Source of the DNA: a virus
Length of the DNA: 55,199 bases
Virus record (IMG/VR): IMGVR_UViG_3300032736_000354
Span: 1 to 55,199 of that record
Strand: one strand, 5' to 3'
Both the position numbers and the translations under genes were made by a program. Numbering within the stretch: position 1 is the first letter of the stretch; every line of letters begins with the position of its first letter. Positions 16,616 through 25,217 of the stretch are shown piece by piece. The notes below the pieces were generated by a model. It was not told the DNA's origin. It saw only the letters and a program-made list of their open reading frames with translations, and did not search any database.

Positions 16616-17053
16616 TTATACTCCTAAGTGATCTTCTGTGAGGATTAAAAATTTCATCTGTCTATCTTCACAGAAATCTTCTGCGGCTGCCCACTTAGCA
16701 CGATTTTTCATGTAGGTCAGCACTTCTCTTTTCCAAGCAGCAGTTTTTCTTTTTGGTTTTTCAATTGGACCAGCTACTTGTCTCTTTGGCTTCACTTCTA
16801 TTAGGTACTTACTGATACTTCCTGTTTTACTTTTGACTTTGATATAAAAATCTGGGTAGTACCTATGAACTCTACCATCAGTTGGACACCGATAGGGAAT
16901 GATTACTTCTTCGCTTCCCCACTCCACAATGCTATCGTTGTTATCACAGAACACCATAAACTTTCGCTCCCACATAGAACGATAAATGATCCGTGTGGGG
17001 TTACCTCTATACTTTTTGGGGTTCTTTGGTTTATATATTCCCGAGTACGCCAT
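16616..17053 (-). CDS. 4: Head completion protein gp4 (nuclease-like)
   Basis: 145 aa from the ATG at 17053. MAYSGIYKPKNPKKYRGN, TRIIYRSMWERKFMVFCD, VEWGSEEVIIPY, HRYYPDFYIK and KYLIEVKPK match T4 gp4 (50/65), required for head completion after packaging. The PDFYI...LIEVKPK strand pair has the look of a PD-(D/E)XK nuclease core (Asp, Glu-x-Lys). Longer upstream in-frame starts run into the opposing gp54 gene and were rejected. First gene of the minus-strand late cluster. Confidence 0.88.
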   Translation of the reverse strand: MAYSGIYKPKNPKKYRGNPTRIIYRSMWERKFMVFCDNNDSIVEWGSEEVIIPYRCPTDGRVHRYYPDFYIKVKSKTGSISKYLIEVKPKRQVAGPIEKPKRKTAAWKREVLTYMKNRAKWAAAEDFCEDRQMKFLILTEDHLGV

Positions 17054-17083
17054 AAATAAATATATCCCTCCGACTGTATTTAG
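17052..17083. promoter_or_regulatory. Divergent late promoters between gp4 and gp54
   Basis: On the plus strand ATAAATAAATA (17052-17062) faces gp54. On the minus strand CTAAATAC (complement of GTATTTAG at 17076-17083) faces gp4, whose ATG is 22 bases on. The two cores lie within 32 bases, so the two transcripts would start inside each other's promoter. Confidence 0.6.
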
Positions 17084-17084
17084 A

Positions 17085-17786
17085 GTGGCAAAAGGATCAA
17101 TAGACACATTCATAGCTGCTATAGCTGCCAATGGTGGCATGGCAATGTCCAATGGTTATGATGTTGAATTTGATTTTGGTGGGTTGGCCCGGTTGAACAG
17201 TACTATTGGTAGATTAGGAATAAAACTTCCCGAAAATAGTGATAGTGCTCAACCGGGAGCGTTAATTAATATGTTTTGTGATGAAGCACAACTCCCAAAT
17301 ATCTCTGCTGCTGTCGGGCAAATCAATGGAAGATATCTCGGAGAAGGAATTGTTAACTATCCACACACGAGAATAGTGAGTGATTTTTCTTTAACTTGGA
17401 TGTGTGATGCTAACATGATCCCATTTAAATTTCTTAATGCTTGGCATGGATTTATATTTGATGAAACTATGTTTGAAGAAAATCCTACGGGATCCTCATT
17501 ACGAGATATAAAAAGCTTTGCTCTCAAAAGAGCGCCCAATAGAGTTAATAGATTAAATTATCCAGAAGAATATCAAGCAACCTTAAGAATATCTAAAGCA
17601 GAGAGAGGACAAAACGCTCCAAACAGTAGGGTTTCTTTAGTATGTGTGTTAGAAAATGTGTATCCATATTCCATTGATGCTGTACCAATGTCATATGGAT
17701 CATCTCAGATTACTAGAGTAAGTGCTAATTTTTATTACACTCGCCACACATATTGGAATGTAGACATTCGTAAATTCAATGGATAA
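17085..17786 (+). CDS. 54: Baseplate tail-tube initiator gp54
   Basis: 233 aa from the GTG at 17085. The residues before the first ATG (GSIDTFIAAIAANGG) resemble the N-terminal helix of tube-initiator proteins, which favours GTG over ATG 17139 or 17145. GLARLNSTIGRLGIKLPE, FKFLNAWHGFIFDE, and NVYPYSIDAVPMSYGSSQITRVSANFYYTRH near the C-terminus are typical of gp54/tube-like proteins. In T4 gp54 polymerises on gp48 and starts tail-tube assembly. A late promoter core lies about 25 bases upstream. Confidence 0.82.
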   Translation: MAKGSIDTFIAAIAANGGMAMSNGYDVEFDFGGLARLNSTIGRLGIKLPENSDSAQPGALINMFCDEAQLPNISAAVGQINGRYLGEGIVNYPHTRIVSDFSLTWMCDANMIPFKFLNAWHGFIFDETMFEENPTGSSLRDIKSFALKRAPNRVNRLNYPEEYQATLRISKAERGQNAPNSRVSLVCVLENVYPYSIDAVPMSYGSSQITRVSANFYYTRHTYWNVDIRKFNG

Positions 17787-17787
17787 A
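17780..17787 (+). promoter_or_regulatory. Probable late promoter (GATAAATA) for gp26
   Basis: GATAAATA overlaps the gp54 stop codon and lies 28 bases before the gp26 ATG, the same distance as at the other late promoters here. Confidence 0.6.
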
Positions 17788-17815
17788 TATTAATACCGAA
17801 TTGAATTAAAGTTTC

Positions 17816-18529
17816 ATGTCATTACCTAAAGTTGGAATTCCTACTTACGAATTAAATCTACCTTCAACTGGCAAAGCTATTAAGTATAGACCTTTTGTTG
17901 TCAAAGAAGAAAAGGTTTTGTTGTTAGCATTAGAATCTGAAGACGAAAAAGAAATCAAGAACGCTGTCAAAGATCTAATTAAGAATTGTGTTCAGACTAG
18001 AATTAAGGTAGATGATCTACCAAGTTTTGATCTTGAATATATTTTCCTACGTATTAGAGCAGCTTCTGTGAGCGAAGAAGTTAGTATGGTGGTTACTTGT
18101 AAAGACGACAACACCACACAAGCAAGTGTGAATATTAATTTAACTGATGTTGAAATTTTTAAACCAGAAGGACACACCAACAAAATTATGTTGGATGATG
18201 TAACTGGTCTTGTCATGAAGTATCCTGGTATGGATAGGTTTATTGATTCTGAATTTTTAAATAAAGATATTAAAACAGATGAAGTATTTGATTTTATTGC
18301 TACCTCAATAGATCAAATTTTTAATGATGAAGAGGTATGGGACTCGTCAACAACGTCTAAAAAAGAAATGATTACATTTATTGAAGAATTGACTGCTAAA
18401 CAATTTGAATCAATTCAAAATTTCTATGAGACAATGCCACGATTACTTCATAAATTTACAGTAATTAATCCCAACACTGGAGTAGAATCTGAATATATTA
18501 TTGAGGGACTACAGAATTTTTTCGTATAG
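17816..18529 (+). CDS. 26: Baseplate hub assembly protein gp26
   Basis: 237 aa. MSLPKVGIPTYELNLPSTGK, IKYRPFVVKEEKVLLLALES, LIKNCVQTRIKVDDLPSFDLEY and LRIRAASVSEEV form the T4 gp26 (T4_baseplate) pattern. It ends CAG AAT TTT TTC GTA TAG. The heptamer T-TTT-TTC just before the stop is a perfect -1 slippery site; a slip would replace Val-stop by an extension of about 61 residues containing the gp51-like sequence (see 18517). In position and length the 0-frame product then equals a lambda gpG-type tail chaperone. Confidence 0.87.
   Translation: MSLPKVGIPTYELNLPSTGKAIKYRPFVVKEEKVLLLALESEDEKEIKNAVKDLIKNCVQTRIKVDDLPSFDLEYIFLRIRAASVSEEVSMVVTCKDDNTTQASVNINLTDVEIFKPEGHTNKIMLDDVTGLVMKYPGMDRFIDSEFLNKDIKTDEVFDFIATSIDQIFNDEEVWDSSTTSKKEMITFIEELTAKQFESIQNFYETMPRLLHKFTVINPNTGVESEYIIEGLQNFFV
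18517..18523 (+). promoter_or_regulatory. Candidate -1 programmed frameshift site (T TTT TTC)
   Basis: The heptamer matches X XXY YYZ in the gp26 reading frame, two codons before the gp26 stop. The -1 frame is open from 18505 to the TGA at 18706. The fusion would be about 297 aa. No well-spaced ribosome site exists for independent initiation of the downstream frame: GGAGGGG at 18549-18555 is 24 bases from the only ATG. Confidence 0.65.
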
Positions 18530-18708
18530 CACTCTTCCAAAATAGTTTGGAGGGGTATTTCAGAACTAACTTTGCTTTGATGCAGTATCATAAATACTCT
18601 TTGACTGAAGTAGAAAATCTCATTCCGTGGGAGCGAGAAGTGTATGTGTCCTTGTTAATTCAACACCTCAAAGAAGAAGAAGCAAAGAGAGCGGCTGCTA
18701 AGCAATGA
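18523..18708 (+). CDS. 51: gp51-like baseplate hub assembly domain, probably made as a gp26 frameshift extension
   Basis: The -1 frame after the slippery site reads RIALFQNSLEGYFRTNFAL, then MQYHKYSLTEVENLIPWERE and VYVSLLIQHLKEEEAKRAA, ending at TGA 18708. The SLTEVENLIPWEREVYVSLL part resembles cyanophage gp51 and the second half of tail-assembly-chaperone fusions. Coding-like aromatic sequence upstream of the only ATG (18580) argues that translation arrives from gp26 rather than initiating there. A TTG at 18547 is an alternative start. The stop overlaps the ATG of the next gene (ATGA). Confidence 0.65.
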   Translation, partial: RIALFQNSLEGYFRTNFALMQYHKYSLTEVENLIPWEREVYVSLLIQHLKEEEAKRAAAKQ

Positions 18709-21700
18709 TACCACCAGAGGCAATAAAGCCAATAATCAGTAAAGGAGGTAGAGACAGCACTGAACTTGCTGTCGGAACTCTTATTGCTTATCGTGTAGTT
18801 CCACAAACACAAGAAGGAATAGATAAAGCAAAAAAAATAATTGCTAATAGTAAGGAATGGTTGGTGCCATCTACACATCCTGAGTATTATAATGATATTG
18901 ATAGTGATTTGATGGCGGGAAAAGAAACTCCTGGCATTCTAGCAATTCAGAATCACTTAAAAGAATTTTACGGGTTAACTACTCCTTCTGTTGTCAAAAA
19001 ACCTGTTGCCGATACGAAAGTAAAACAACCACCGGCAGCTCCTCCCGATCCAACTCCAACTCCTTCTGCTGGCACACAAGATTTTGTTGATACTAGAGTA
19101 GAAAAACCAGCAACAACAAAAGAAAAAAAGAAGAACAATTTAAAACCAAAACCTTACGCCAAAGATAACATTGATCGTTGGTCTAGGTTAACTGGATACG
19201 AATTAGATTCTCTTTCAGATTACACACGAGATCAACTTCGTGCCCTTGCTTCTAAGTATGGAATTAAAAGATACTCTTCATACAAAGATAAGAATGAACT
19301 TGCTAAAGTTATTCAGAATACTGTAGCATATCAACAGGCAGCTCCAAAAGCAGTGGAGAAAAAAGTTGAGAAAGTTAAGCTCCCCAAACCAGTTGAGCAA
19401 CCCTCCGCTATAAAAATACCACAAGCACATTATATTCAAGGCCAGAGAGGAAGGTGGGAACCTGAATTTGAAAATGACATTGATCATGCTGTTTATTATG
19501 CCGGGAAATCGCCAATACCTAAGGGAGATAAGCAAAGAGAAGTTCTTGCCTGGCTGAAGAGTTTGGGGTTAACCTACGAACAAATACATGATCATCGTGA
19601 AAAAGTATTAGAAAAAATGAGGGACACAATTGCTGTTCCTGGTGTTGAAGAAGAGTATCCATACCTTTATATTGATGCCGTTGATCAAGATTTTGTGATA
19701 GAAGATGATGATGAATTTGATGAAACAGAAGATGACATAGAAGATCTTGATGATCTTTTAAATTTAGTTAGAACAGATGATGATACATCAGAAGAGGAAG
19801 TTGCCGAAAATATTGAAGAAGAAATTTTAGATGCTGCTGGAGAGGATAAAGATGATGAGGAGGAGGGAGATTTTGGATCAGAAGATGATATACCTGATGA
19901 ATTATTACAGGATGAAGTAGATCCAGAACTGTTAGAAAAACTTCTTGTTACAATAAACAAACCAAAGAAAGAATCTAATTACACAAGTAACAAAAAAATC
20001 TTTGATTCTATTGTTGTTAACTTTGGTAGATTACAATCTACTTTAGATACTATCAACAACAACTTAGAGAAACAAAATAGTTTAATCAAAGCTAACATTG
20101 ATACTCAGTTAGCAATCGGTGAGTTGGTAAGTAATCAAACTGATTTACTTGGGGAAAAGTTTGATGCTATACTGAAAGAATTTCAAAAACAATCTGAGCG
20201 AGCAAAAGATCTTGCTGATGAACAAGAAAGAGGATCAGCAGAAGATTCTTTGGAAGGACAGCGAGATGCTGCTGGAGTTTCTGACTTTCAAGATCTAACT
20301 AAGAAACCTTCTGGCAAAAAAAGAGAAAACAAAATTGAGAAGTATTTGAGGGGTAAGTTAACCAGAAAACTATATCGTAAACTACCAAAATCGGTAAGGA
20401 ATGTTAGACAAAAAGTAAGAAAACTTCAGCGGTTGCCTGATAAAGCTAAAGCAAAAGCAGTAAGTAAAATAACTTCTATGCTTCCTACGAAAGGCAAACA
20501 AGCTGTTGGTACTATGAGTAAAATTCGTGGTATGGGTAGCGTTGGTAGGATGGCTGGTCCTGCTAGATATGCCTTCGCTGGGCTTGAGTATGGAGAAAGG
20601 AAAGCAGAGGGGCAGAGTGAACTTCAGGCACAAGCTGGGGTTGGTAGTGGACTTGCTGGGGCAAGTTTAAGTGCTGGTCTGGTCAGTGCTGGAATAGCTT
20701 TATTACCAACTGCCCCAACTGGATGGGGTGCTGTTGCGGCAGGATCATTAATTTTACTTGGGTCTGCACTTGGGGGGAGTATAGCTAGCGGAGCAGCTGA
20801 TAGAGCAACTGGAGCAGATAAAGTTACTGGAGCACACGAAACTGGTACTGGTCTCACTAAACCAGGCACAGCATTACTTCACGGCACCGAAGCAGTTATT
20901 AATCCAAATGCTATGTCGCCAATGAGTAGTGTTGGTGGTCTAATGATCGCCGCTACTACCGGATACATCAATTCTGCTGGCGCTGTTGCTGCTCCTATTG
21001 CCCCTGTATTGAAAGGAATTTCTGCTCAAATGGCGAAGCAATATGATGTTCCTTCCACATTAACTCAGACCAATGTTGGTGGTAGCTTACCTAATATATC
21101 TGGAGAATTGAAAAAAGTAAAAGAAAAAAGAAAGCAAACGCCAGGAGAAGAACTTTCTGGTATGGAAAAGGATCTTCTGGAGACACAAGATCCACAATCA
21201 TTTGCTGATAAACTGCTGAAAATGCTTGACCCAGAAGGAAAGTTCCAACAATTATTGCAGCAAATAAACCACCAACCTCCCGAAGGTGATCCTACATTAA
21301 CTGAAGGTGGGTATGCTACATTTGGTGAAACTGGTAGTGGTTCTAACGCTAAAGGTTGGGTGCATGGACATTTTCAAAATCCTACTAGCGAAGCAGAACT
21401 GCTGAGAGATACTTTTCCTTTTGTCAAAAAGTTATTAGAACAAGGTTCTGAAGTAGTAATTACTGGTGGAGTTGATAGACCATTGAATAAAGATATGGAT
21501 GATGCTACTATAAAAGATATAATTTCTAAAGGAATAGGTACTCACTCAAATAGAACAAAGGGATATTATGCCGTAGATGTTTCTGTTAAAAAAGGAACAA
21601 AAGTTCCTTTTGCTCTGGAGGATGTTCGGGATGCTGGTGGTAGAGAAGGTGTCAGAGGAAAGATACCTGGAACAAACACTTTTATTGGTCATTTAACTGG

Positions 21701-22589
21701 AGATTCTAAATCTGGTGGACCAGAAAGTCGTCCAACAAAATCCACTGGAGATTTTGATGTCATTATTCCTTTGGACCATGTTAAACCAGGCAATGAAAAT
21801 AAAATACCAGATAAAAAAGGAGGAAACACTTTTAAAAATGCTAGTGCCACAGGTGCTGCTGGTAGAGAAAGAGATCATCAAGATAAAGCAGCAGCTAAAG
21901 TCAAAGCAAAATTAGAAGCGAAAGGTCTTCGTGTTAAAGTTATTACTCCAGAAGATTTTGGAAACTACGAAGATTATGATAATTATATTACAACACAGGC
22001 TTCAAAAAATGTTAGGATAGTTCCTTTACATTTTGATGCTGCTGTTGGTCAAGGAGGAACTGGATTCTTAACAAGAACTAAGAAGGGTGATTCTGGAGAC
22101 GCTGCTCTAGCTAAACCTATACAACAAAAACTATCATCTTTTCAAAAAGCAAACCCTTCTTTAGGAAATTTGGGACCAACCGATACAGTAAGTAATGCCA
22201 CTATTAATAGAGCATCTGCTTCGCCAGCAGCATTAGTTGAGATGGGATCAATGGTTGCTTGGGAAAAACAACATGGATCTAATTTTACTAGCACAAATAA
22301 ATTTGATGAACTTGCTACGGGAATAGCTGAAGGAGTATATCAGGGGGGTGGTTTTGATAATAAAATTAAACCACCCACACAACAACCTAGATTCCAATCC
22401 CTGCAAGGAAAAGATGGCAATGATGATACCAAATATCTGATTGTCAATCAGCAAGCAAAACCACAAATTACAGGACAAGGATCACAAAATGCTCCTTCAT
22501 TTGTTTCTATGGGAGATGGTAGATGGAGAACCCAGAATGAATTGTCAACAACAATGAGAAATCTTTATTTACAAAAACTTGGACAATAA
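18705..22589 (+). CDS. Tape-measure-like virion protein with C-terminal amidase domain, 1294 aa
   Basis: Modules in order: an N-terminal domain (1-90); a Pro-rich linker; a SAP/Rho-N-like module (about 143-205) shared with the 274-aa protein at 15790; an Asp/Glu-rich stretch (about 330-410); coiled coil (about 430-510); a basic region; a Gly/Ala-rich hydrophobic region (about 640-700); and LLHGTEAVINPN, of the HGxExVIP type common in tape measures. A domain near 883-1000 (GWVHGHFQ...THSNRTKGYYAVDV) is peptidase-like but unassigned. An amidase_3-like domain (about 1050-1240) has RERDHQ, VPLHFDA, GTGFLTR and ALVEMGS. It directly follows gp26/gp51, where tape-measure genes lie. Likely a tail protein that digests peptidoglycan at infection. 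Confidence 0.65.
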   Translation: MIPPEAIKPIISKGGRDSTELAVGTLIAYRVVPQTQEGIDKAKKIIANSKEWLVPSTHPEYYNDIDSDLMAGKETPGILAIQNHLKEFYGLTTPSVVKKPVADTKVKQPPAAPPDPTPTPSAGTQDFVDTRVEKPATTKEKKKNNLKPKPYAKDNIDRWSRLTGYELDSLSDYTRDQLRALASKYGIKRYSSYKDKNELAKVIQNTVAYQQAAPKAVEKKVEKVKLPKPVEQPSAIKIPQAHYIQGQRGRWEPEFENDIDHAVYYAGKSPIPKGDKQREVLAWLKSLGLTYEQIHDHREKVLEKMRDTIAVPGVEEEYPYLYIDAVDQDFVIEDDDEFDETEDDIEDLDDLLNLVRTDDDTSEEEVAENIEEEILDAAGEDKDDEEEGDFGSEDDIPDELLQDEVDPELLEKLLVTINKPKKESNYTSNKKIFDSIVVNFGRLQSTLDTINNNLEKQNSLIKANIDTQLAIGELVSNQTDLLGEKFDAILKEFQKQSERAKDLADEQERGSAEDSLEGQRDAAGVSDFQDLTKKPSGKKRENKIEKYLRGKLTRKLYRKLPKSVRNVRQKVRKLQRLPDKAKAKAVSKITSMLPTKGKQAVGTMSKIRGMGSVGRMAGPARYAFAGLEYGERKAEGQSELQAQAGVGSGLAGASLSAGLVSAGIALLPTAPTGWGAVAAGSLILLGSALGGSIASGAADRATGADKVTGAHETGTGLTKPGTALLHGTEAVINPNAMSPMSSVGGLMIAATTGYINSAGAVAAPIAPVLKGISAQMAKQYDVPSTLTQTNVGGSLPNISGELKKVKEKRKQTPGEELSGMEKDLLETQDPQSFADKLLKMLDPEGKFQQLLQQINHQPPEGDPTLTEGGYATFGETGSGSNAKGWVHGHFQNPTSEAELLRDTFPFVKKLLEQGSEVVITGGVDRPLNKDMDDATIKDIISKGIGTHSNRTKGYYAVDVSVKKGTKVPFALEDVRDAGGREGVRGKIPGTNTFIGHLTGDSKSGGPESRPTKSTGDFDVIIPLDHVKPGNENKIPDKKGGNTFKNASATGAAGRERDHQDKAAAKVKAKLEAKGLRVKVITPEDFGNYEDYDNYITTQASKNVRIVPLHFDAAVGQGGTGFLTRTKKGDSGDAALAKPIQQKLSSFQKANPSLGNLGPTDTVSNATINRASASPAALVEMGSMVAWEKQHGSNFTSTNKFDELATGIAEGVYQGGGFDNKIKPPTQQPRFQSLQGKDGNDDTKYLIVNQQAKPQITGQGSQNAPSFVSMGDGRWRTQNELSTTMRNLYLQKLGQ

Positions 22590-22592
22590 ATA
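22585..22592 (+). promoter_or_regulatory. Probable late promoter (AATAAATA)
   Basis: AATAAATA overlaps the end of the 1294-aa gene, 29 bases before the ATG of the 867-aa gene. Confidence 0.5.
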
Positions 22593-22613
22593 CCAGGATA
22601 AGGGGTAGCATAA

Positions 22614-25217
22614 ATGTCGGCGGGAACTCAAGGATTTACTGATACCAGACAAGACACGAATCATATCGGTAGTGTCATAAGTAGAATTCTTGAAGCAAGA
22701 CAACTTGCCGAAGATGAAAGAAAGTATGCCGAAGCACAGGCAGATAAGTATCAAACTTCATTAGAAGAAGCGGGAGTAAAAAGAGGAGATTTCTTTAAGA
22801 AAGCATTACGCTGGAAGTTTGGTGGTGAGTTTAAACAAAAAAAACTCTCTCAGTTAAACACTTGGAAAAAGAGAGGTGATTTATTAAAGAGTGCTGCCAC
22901 TGGAAAATCTGGTAGAAATAAACTGAATAAGATTGAAAGATCTCAAGCACTCTTTGATATGTTTAAGGCAAGTGACAAGCCAAAAACATTCCGAGATAAA
23001 TTTAAACCGCTGTATGAAGGATTTGTTGATGATCCTATGATGAGACCGACAAAACCAAAGAGTCATATAGTAAAGCCAGGAACTGCCAAGAAAATACAGA
23101 AGGCACTAACATCAAGGAGTAATAAGAGAGTCAGTAAAGAAGACATTTTAGATTCTATTTCTAGTATTACAGATGCAATTGAAAAAATTGCTGAATCAAT
23201 ATCAGAAAAAAATAAAATTGTTTCTGATCAAATGATACATTCCTCTGTTCTCCAGGGAATGATTCATACTCAATTAAAAACCAATGGAGATTCATTGGAG
23301 GACAAACTACAAAAAATTGTTGATGCTATCTCTAATCAAACTCAGTACAAAAAAGAGGCTGTAGATAAAGCAGAAAGTAAAGATGCCGAGAATAAATTAG
23401 AAGCACAAAAAGATGCTGCTGGTGTAGTTAATTTTGATGATCTAACTACGAAGGAAGATGAAAGTAAAGCACCGGAAAGACCTACAGGGGGATACCCAGA
23501 GCTTTCCCAGATGGCACATGCCGGAATGGATGTATCTGGTGTGGAGAGTAAAACTCCTCCTATGTACATGCCACCACAAGCAGAACAAGGAGCAATATTT
23601 TCTGGACCTGATAGTGGATATCTTGTAGAACTTCATGGTAAAGAAAAGGTTGTTCCATTAGATAATAACTACACACAAGGAGAACCAAGTGCTGTTGATG
23701 GTAAGGTAAGACCAAAACCAACTGAGCCTATTGCCAAACCAAAATCTATGCCCTCAAACAATATCCAAAAGTTTGAGATGGGAACTAATAAATCTCCTAT
23801 AAGTTCTTCGCCAATCACATCTAAGTTTGGTTTCAATACAGCAAGAAATCAAATGGGTATTGCTGGTGGCGGAACTACACAGCAATCTAAGATGACACAA
23901 TCAATGGTTGATGTGATGTCATTACCAATGATGGCTGCTGGTGGTACTATTCTTGCCGCCACAACCAAATACATGCAAAGTTTGGGAGGAGAAGGTGCTA
24001 ATATATCTCCAGAAATTCAACGAGTATCGAGACCAATAGCAGAAACTTTTGGTTTGCCTTCATCAATTGTTAACAAAGCTAAGCAAGGTTCTACTAGCAA
24101 GCCTTCTGGTGTAGGGAAACCTGACGAGGAAGGTGGCGAACCTAGTAAAAATATATTTGCTAAATTGATGGATGGTTTTGGTGCTATGCTTGATAAAATG
24201 AAAGATAGTATTAATACTACACCTCCCCCTAGTCCCACAGGAACAGCTCAACCAGCTGATATAAGTGGAAACGAAAAAGAATTGGTGAAGAGATTAATGA
24301 TAGCGGAAGCTGGTGGAGAGGGAACAGAAGGAATGGCAATGGTGGGTAGATCTGTACTGAATAGAGCAGGATTAGTTCAATCTGGTAAACTTGGTGCTGG
24401 TCAATTCAATGCTGAAAGCGGTAGTGTTACTGATATTATTCAAGCACCATTACAGTATACTCCATACGCACAGGGAAAATTAGATAGACCTTTGAGTGCT
24501 GAAGAAAATGCCAGAGCGGAAGCAGCATATCAATTAATGATGAATGATCCTGAGTTTAGAAAAGCAATCAAAACGAAATTTAATTTATCTGAATCCGACG
24601 TTAAAAAAGCTGCTGCGGCAACTGGATTTAGAAACTATGACGCAGGAGCTGATGTTGACAAATCTCAGCAAGTGAATGAATTTGTTGCGGGAAGACATAC
24701 ATTTAATACAGCAGGAAATGCTGGATTGATAACACCATATTCAACAGCGACAGTAGCTCAACCAACTCCATCCCCAACTCAATCTCCAACTGCTCAATTA
24801 GGACAGGCAATCACTAACAACTATGGTCTTGGAGTAGGAAAAGAAAGAACATTTACTGTTCCGGGTTATGGGGAAGTTACCGCACATAAAACAACTGTTG
24901 GTTTTGATTTCTTTAAAGATGGACGAAGACTTGATGTTTCCCCTTCAAACCCACAAGGCAAAACAATCGTTGATTACTTTAAATCAACTAATGGTGGTCA
25001 AACTATCAGTCCTCCCGAAGAAACAAGAGTAGGTTCACTATCACCTGGCAACAAGTCTGAATCTGGTAACATAGCTATGTTAAATATTGGTGGTGGTGGA
25101 TCACAAACTTCTACTGCTGGATCATCACCACAACCAACTGGTGAAGACGGCACAGAGTCAGGAAGAAATCCGACACAAAATTTTTATTCTAATTCATTCT
25201 CTATAGGTGTTGGATAA
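22614..25217 (+). CDS. Tape-measure-like virion protein with SleB-type hydrolase domain, 867 aa
   Basis: Starts SAGTQGFTDTR, almost the same as an internal segment of the previous protein (SAGTQDFVDTR). A basic helical region, a coiled coil (about 170-260), a DAAGVVNFDDLT motif also present in the 1294-aa protein (DAAGVSDFQDLT), YLVELHGKEKVVPLD (tape-measure-like) and a hydrophobic MAAGGTILAATTKYM segment follow. Residues about 550-690 form a cell-wall hydrolase (Hydrolase_2/SleB-like) domain: EKELVKRLMIAEAGGEGTEG, GRSVLNRAG and the LQYTPYAQG region, with Glu in AEAGGEG as candidate catalytic acid. Paralogous to its neighbour but with a different muralytic domain. Confidence 0.65.
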   Translation: MSAGTQGFTDTRQDTNHIGSVISRILEARQLAEDERKYAEAQADKYQTSLEEAGVKRGDFFKKALRWKFGGEFKQKKLSQLNTWKKRGDLLKSAATGKSGRNKLNKIERSQALFDMFKASDKPKTFRDKFKPLYEGFVDDPMMRPTKPKSHIVKPGTAKKIQKALTSRSNKRVSKEDILDSISSITDAIEKIAESISEKNKIVSDQMIHSSVLQGMIHTQLKTNGDSLEDKLQKIVDAISNQTQYKKEAVDKAESKDAENKLEAQKDAAGVVNFDDLTTKEDESKAPERPTGGYPELSQMAHAGMDVSGVESKTPPMYMPPQAEQGAIFSGPDSGYLVELHGKEKVVPLDNNYTQGEPSAVDGKVRPKPTEPIAKPKSMPSNNIQKFEMGTNKSPISSSPITSKFGFNTARNQMGIAGGGTTQQSKMTQSMVDVMSLPMMAAGGTILAATTKYMQSLGGEGANISPEIQRVSRPIAETFGLPSSIVNKAKQGSTSKPSGVGKPDEEGGEPSKNIFAKLMDGFGAMLDKMKDSINTTPPPSPTGTAQPADISGNEKELVKRLMIAEAGGEGTEGMAMVGRSVLNRAGLVQSGKLGAGQFNAESGSVTDIIQAPLQYTPYAQGKLDRPLSAEENARAEAAYQLMMNDPEFRKAIKTKFNLSESDVKKAAAATGFRNYDAGADVDKSQQVNEFVAGRHTFNTAGNAGLITPYSTATVAQPTPSPTQSPTAQLGQAITNNYGLGVGKERTFTVPGYGEVTAHKTTVGFDFFKDGRRLDVSPSNPQGKTIVDYFKSTNGGQTISPPEETRVGSLSPGNKSESGNIAMLNIGGGGSQTSTAGSSPQPTGEDGTESGRNPTQNFYSNSFSIGVG

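Noticed and set aside
16986-17084. N-terminal extension of gp54 to an ATG at 16986
   Set aside because: It would run antisense through the start of gp4 and across both late promoters; GTG 17085 gives the family-like N-terminus.
17054-17152. 33-residue N-terminal extension of gp4
   Set aside because: Antisense to the start of gp54; MAYSG at 17053 matches the gp4 N-terminus.
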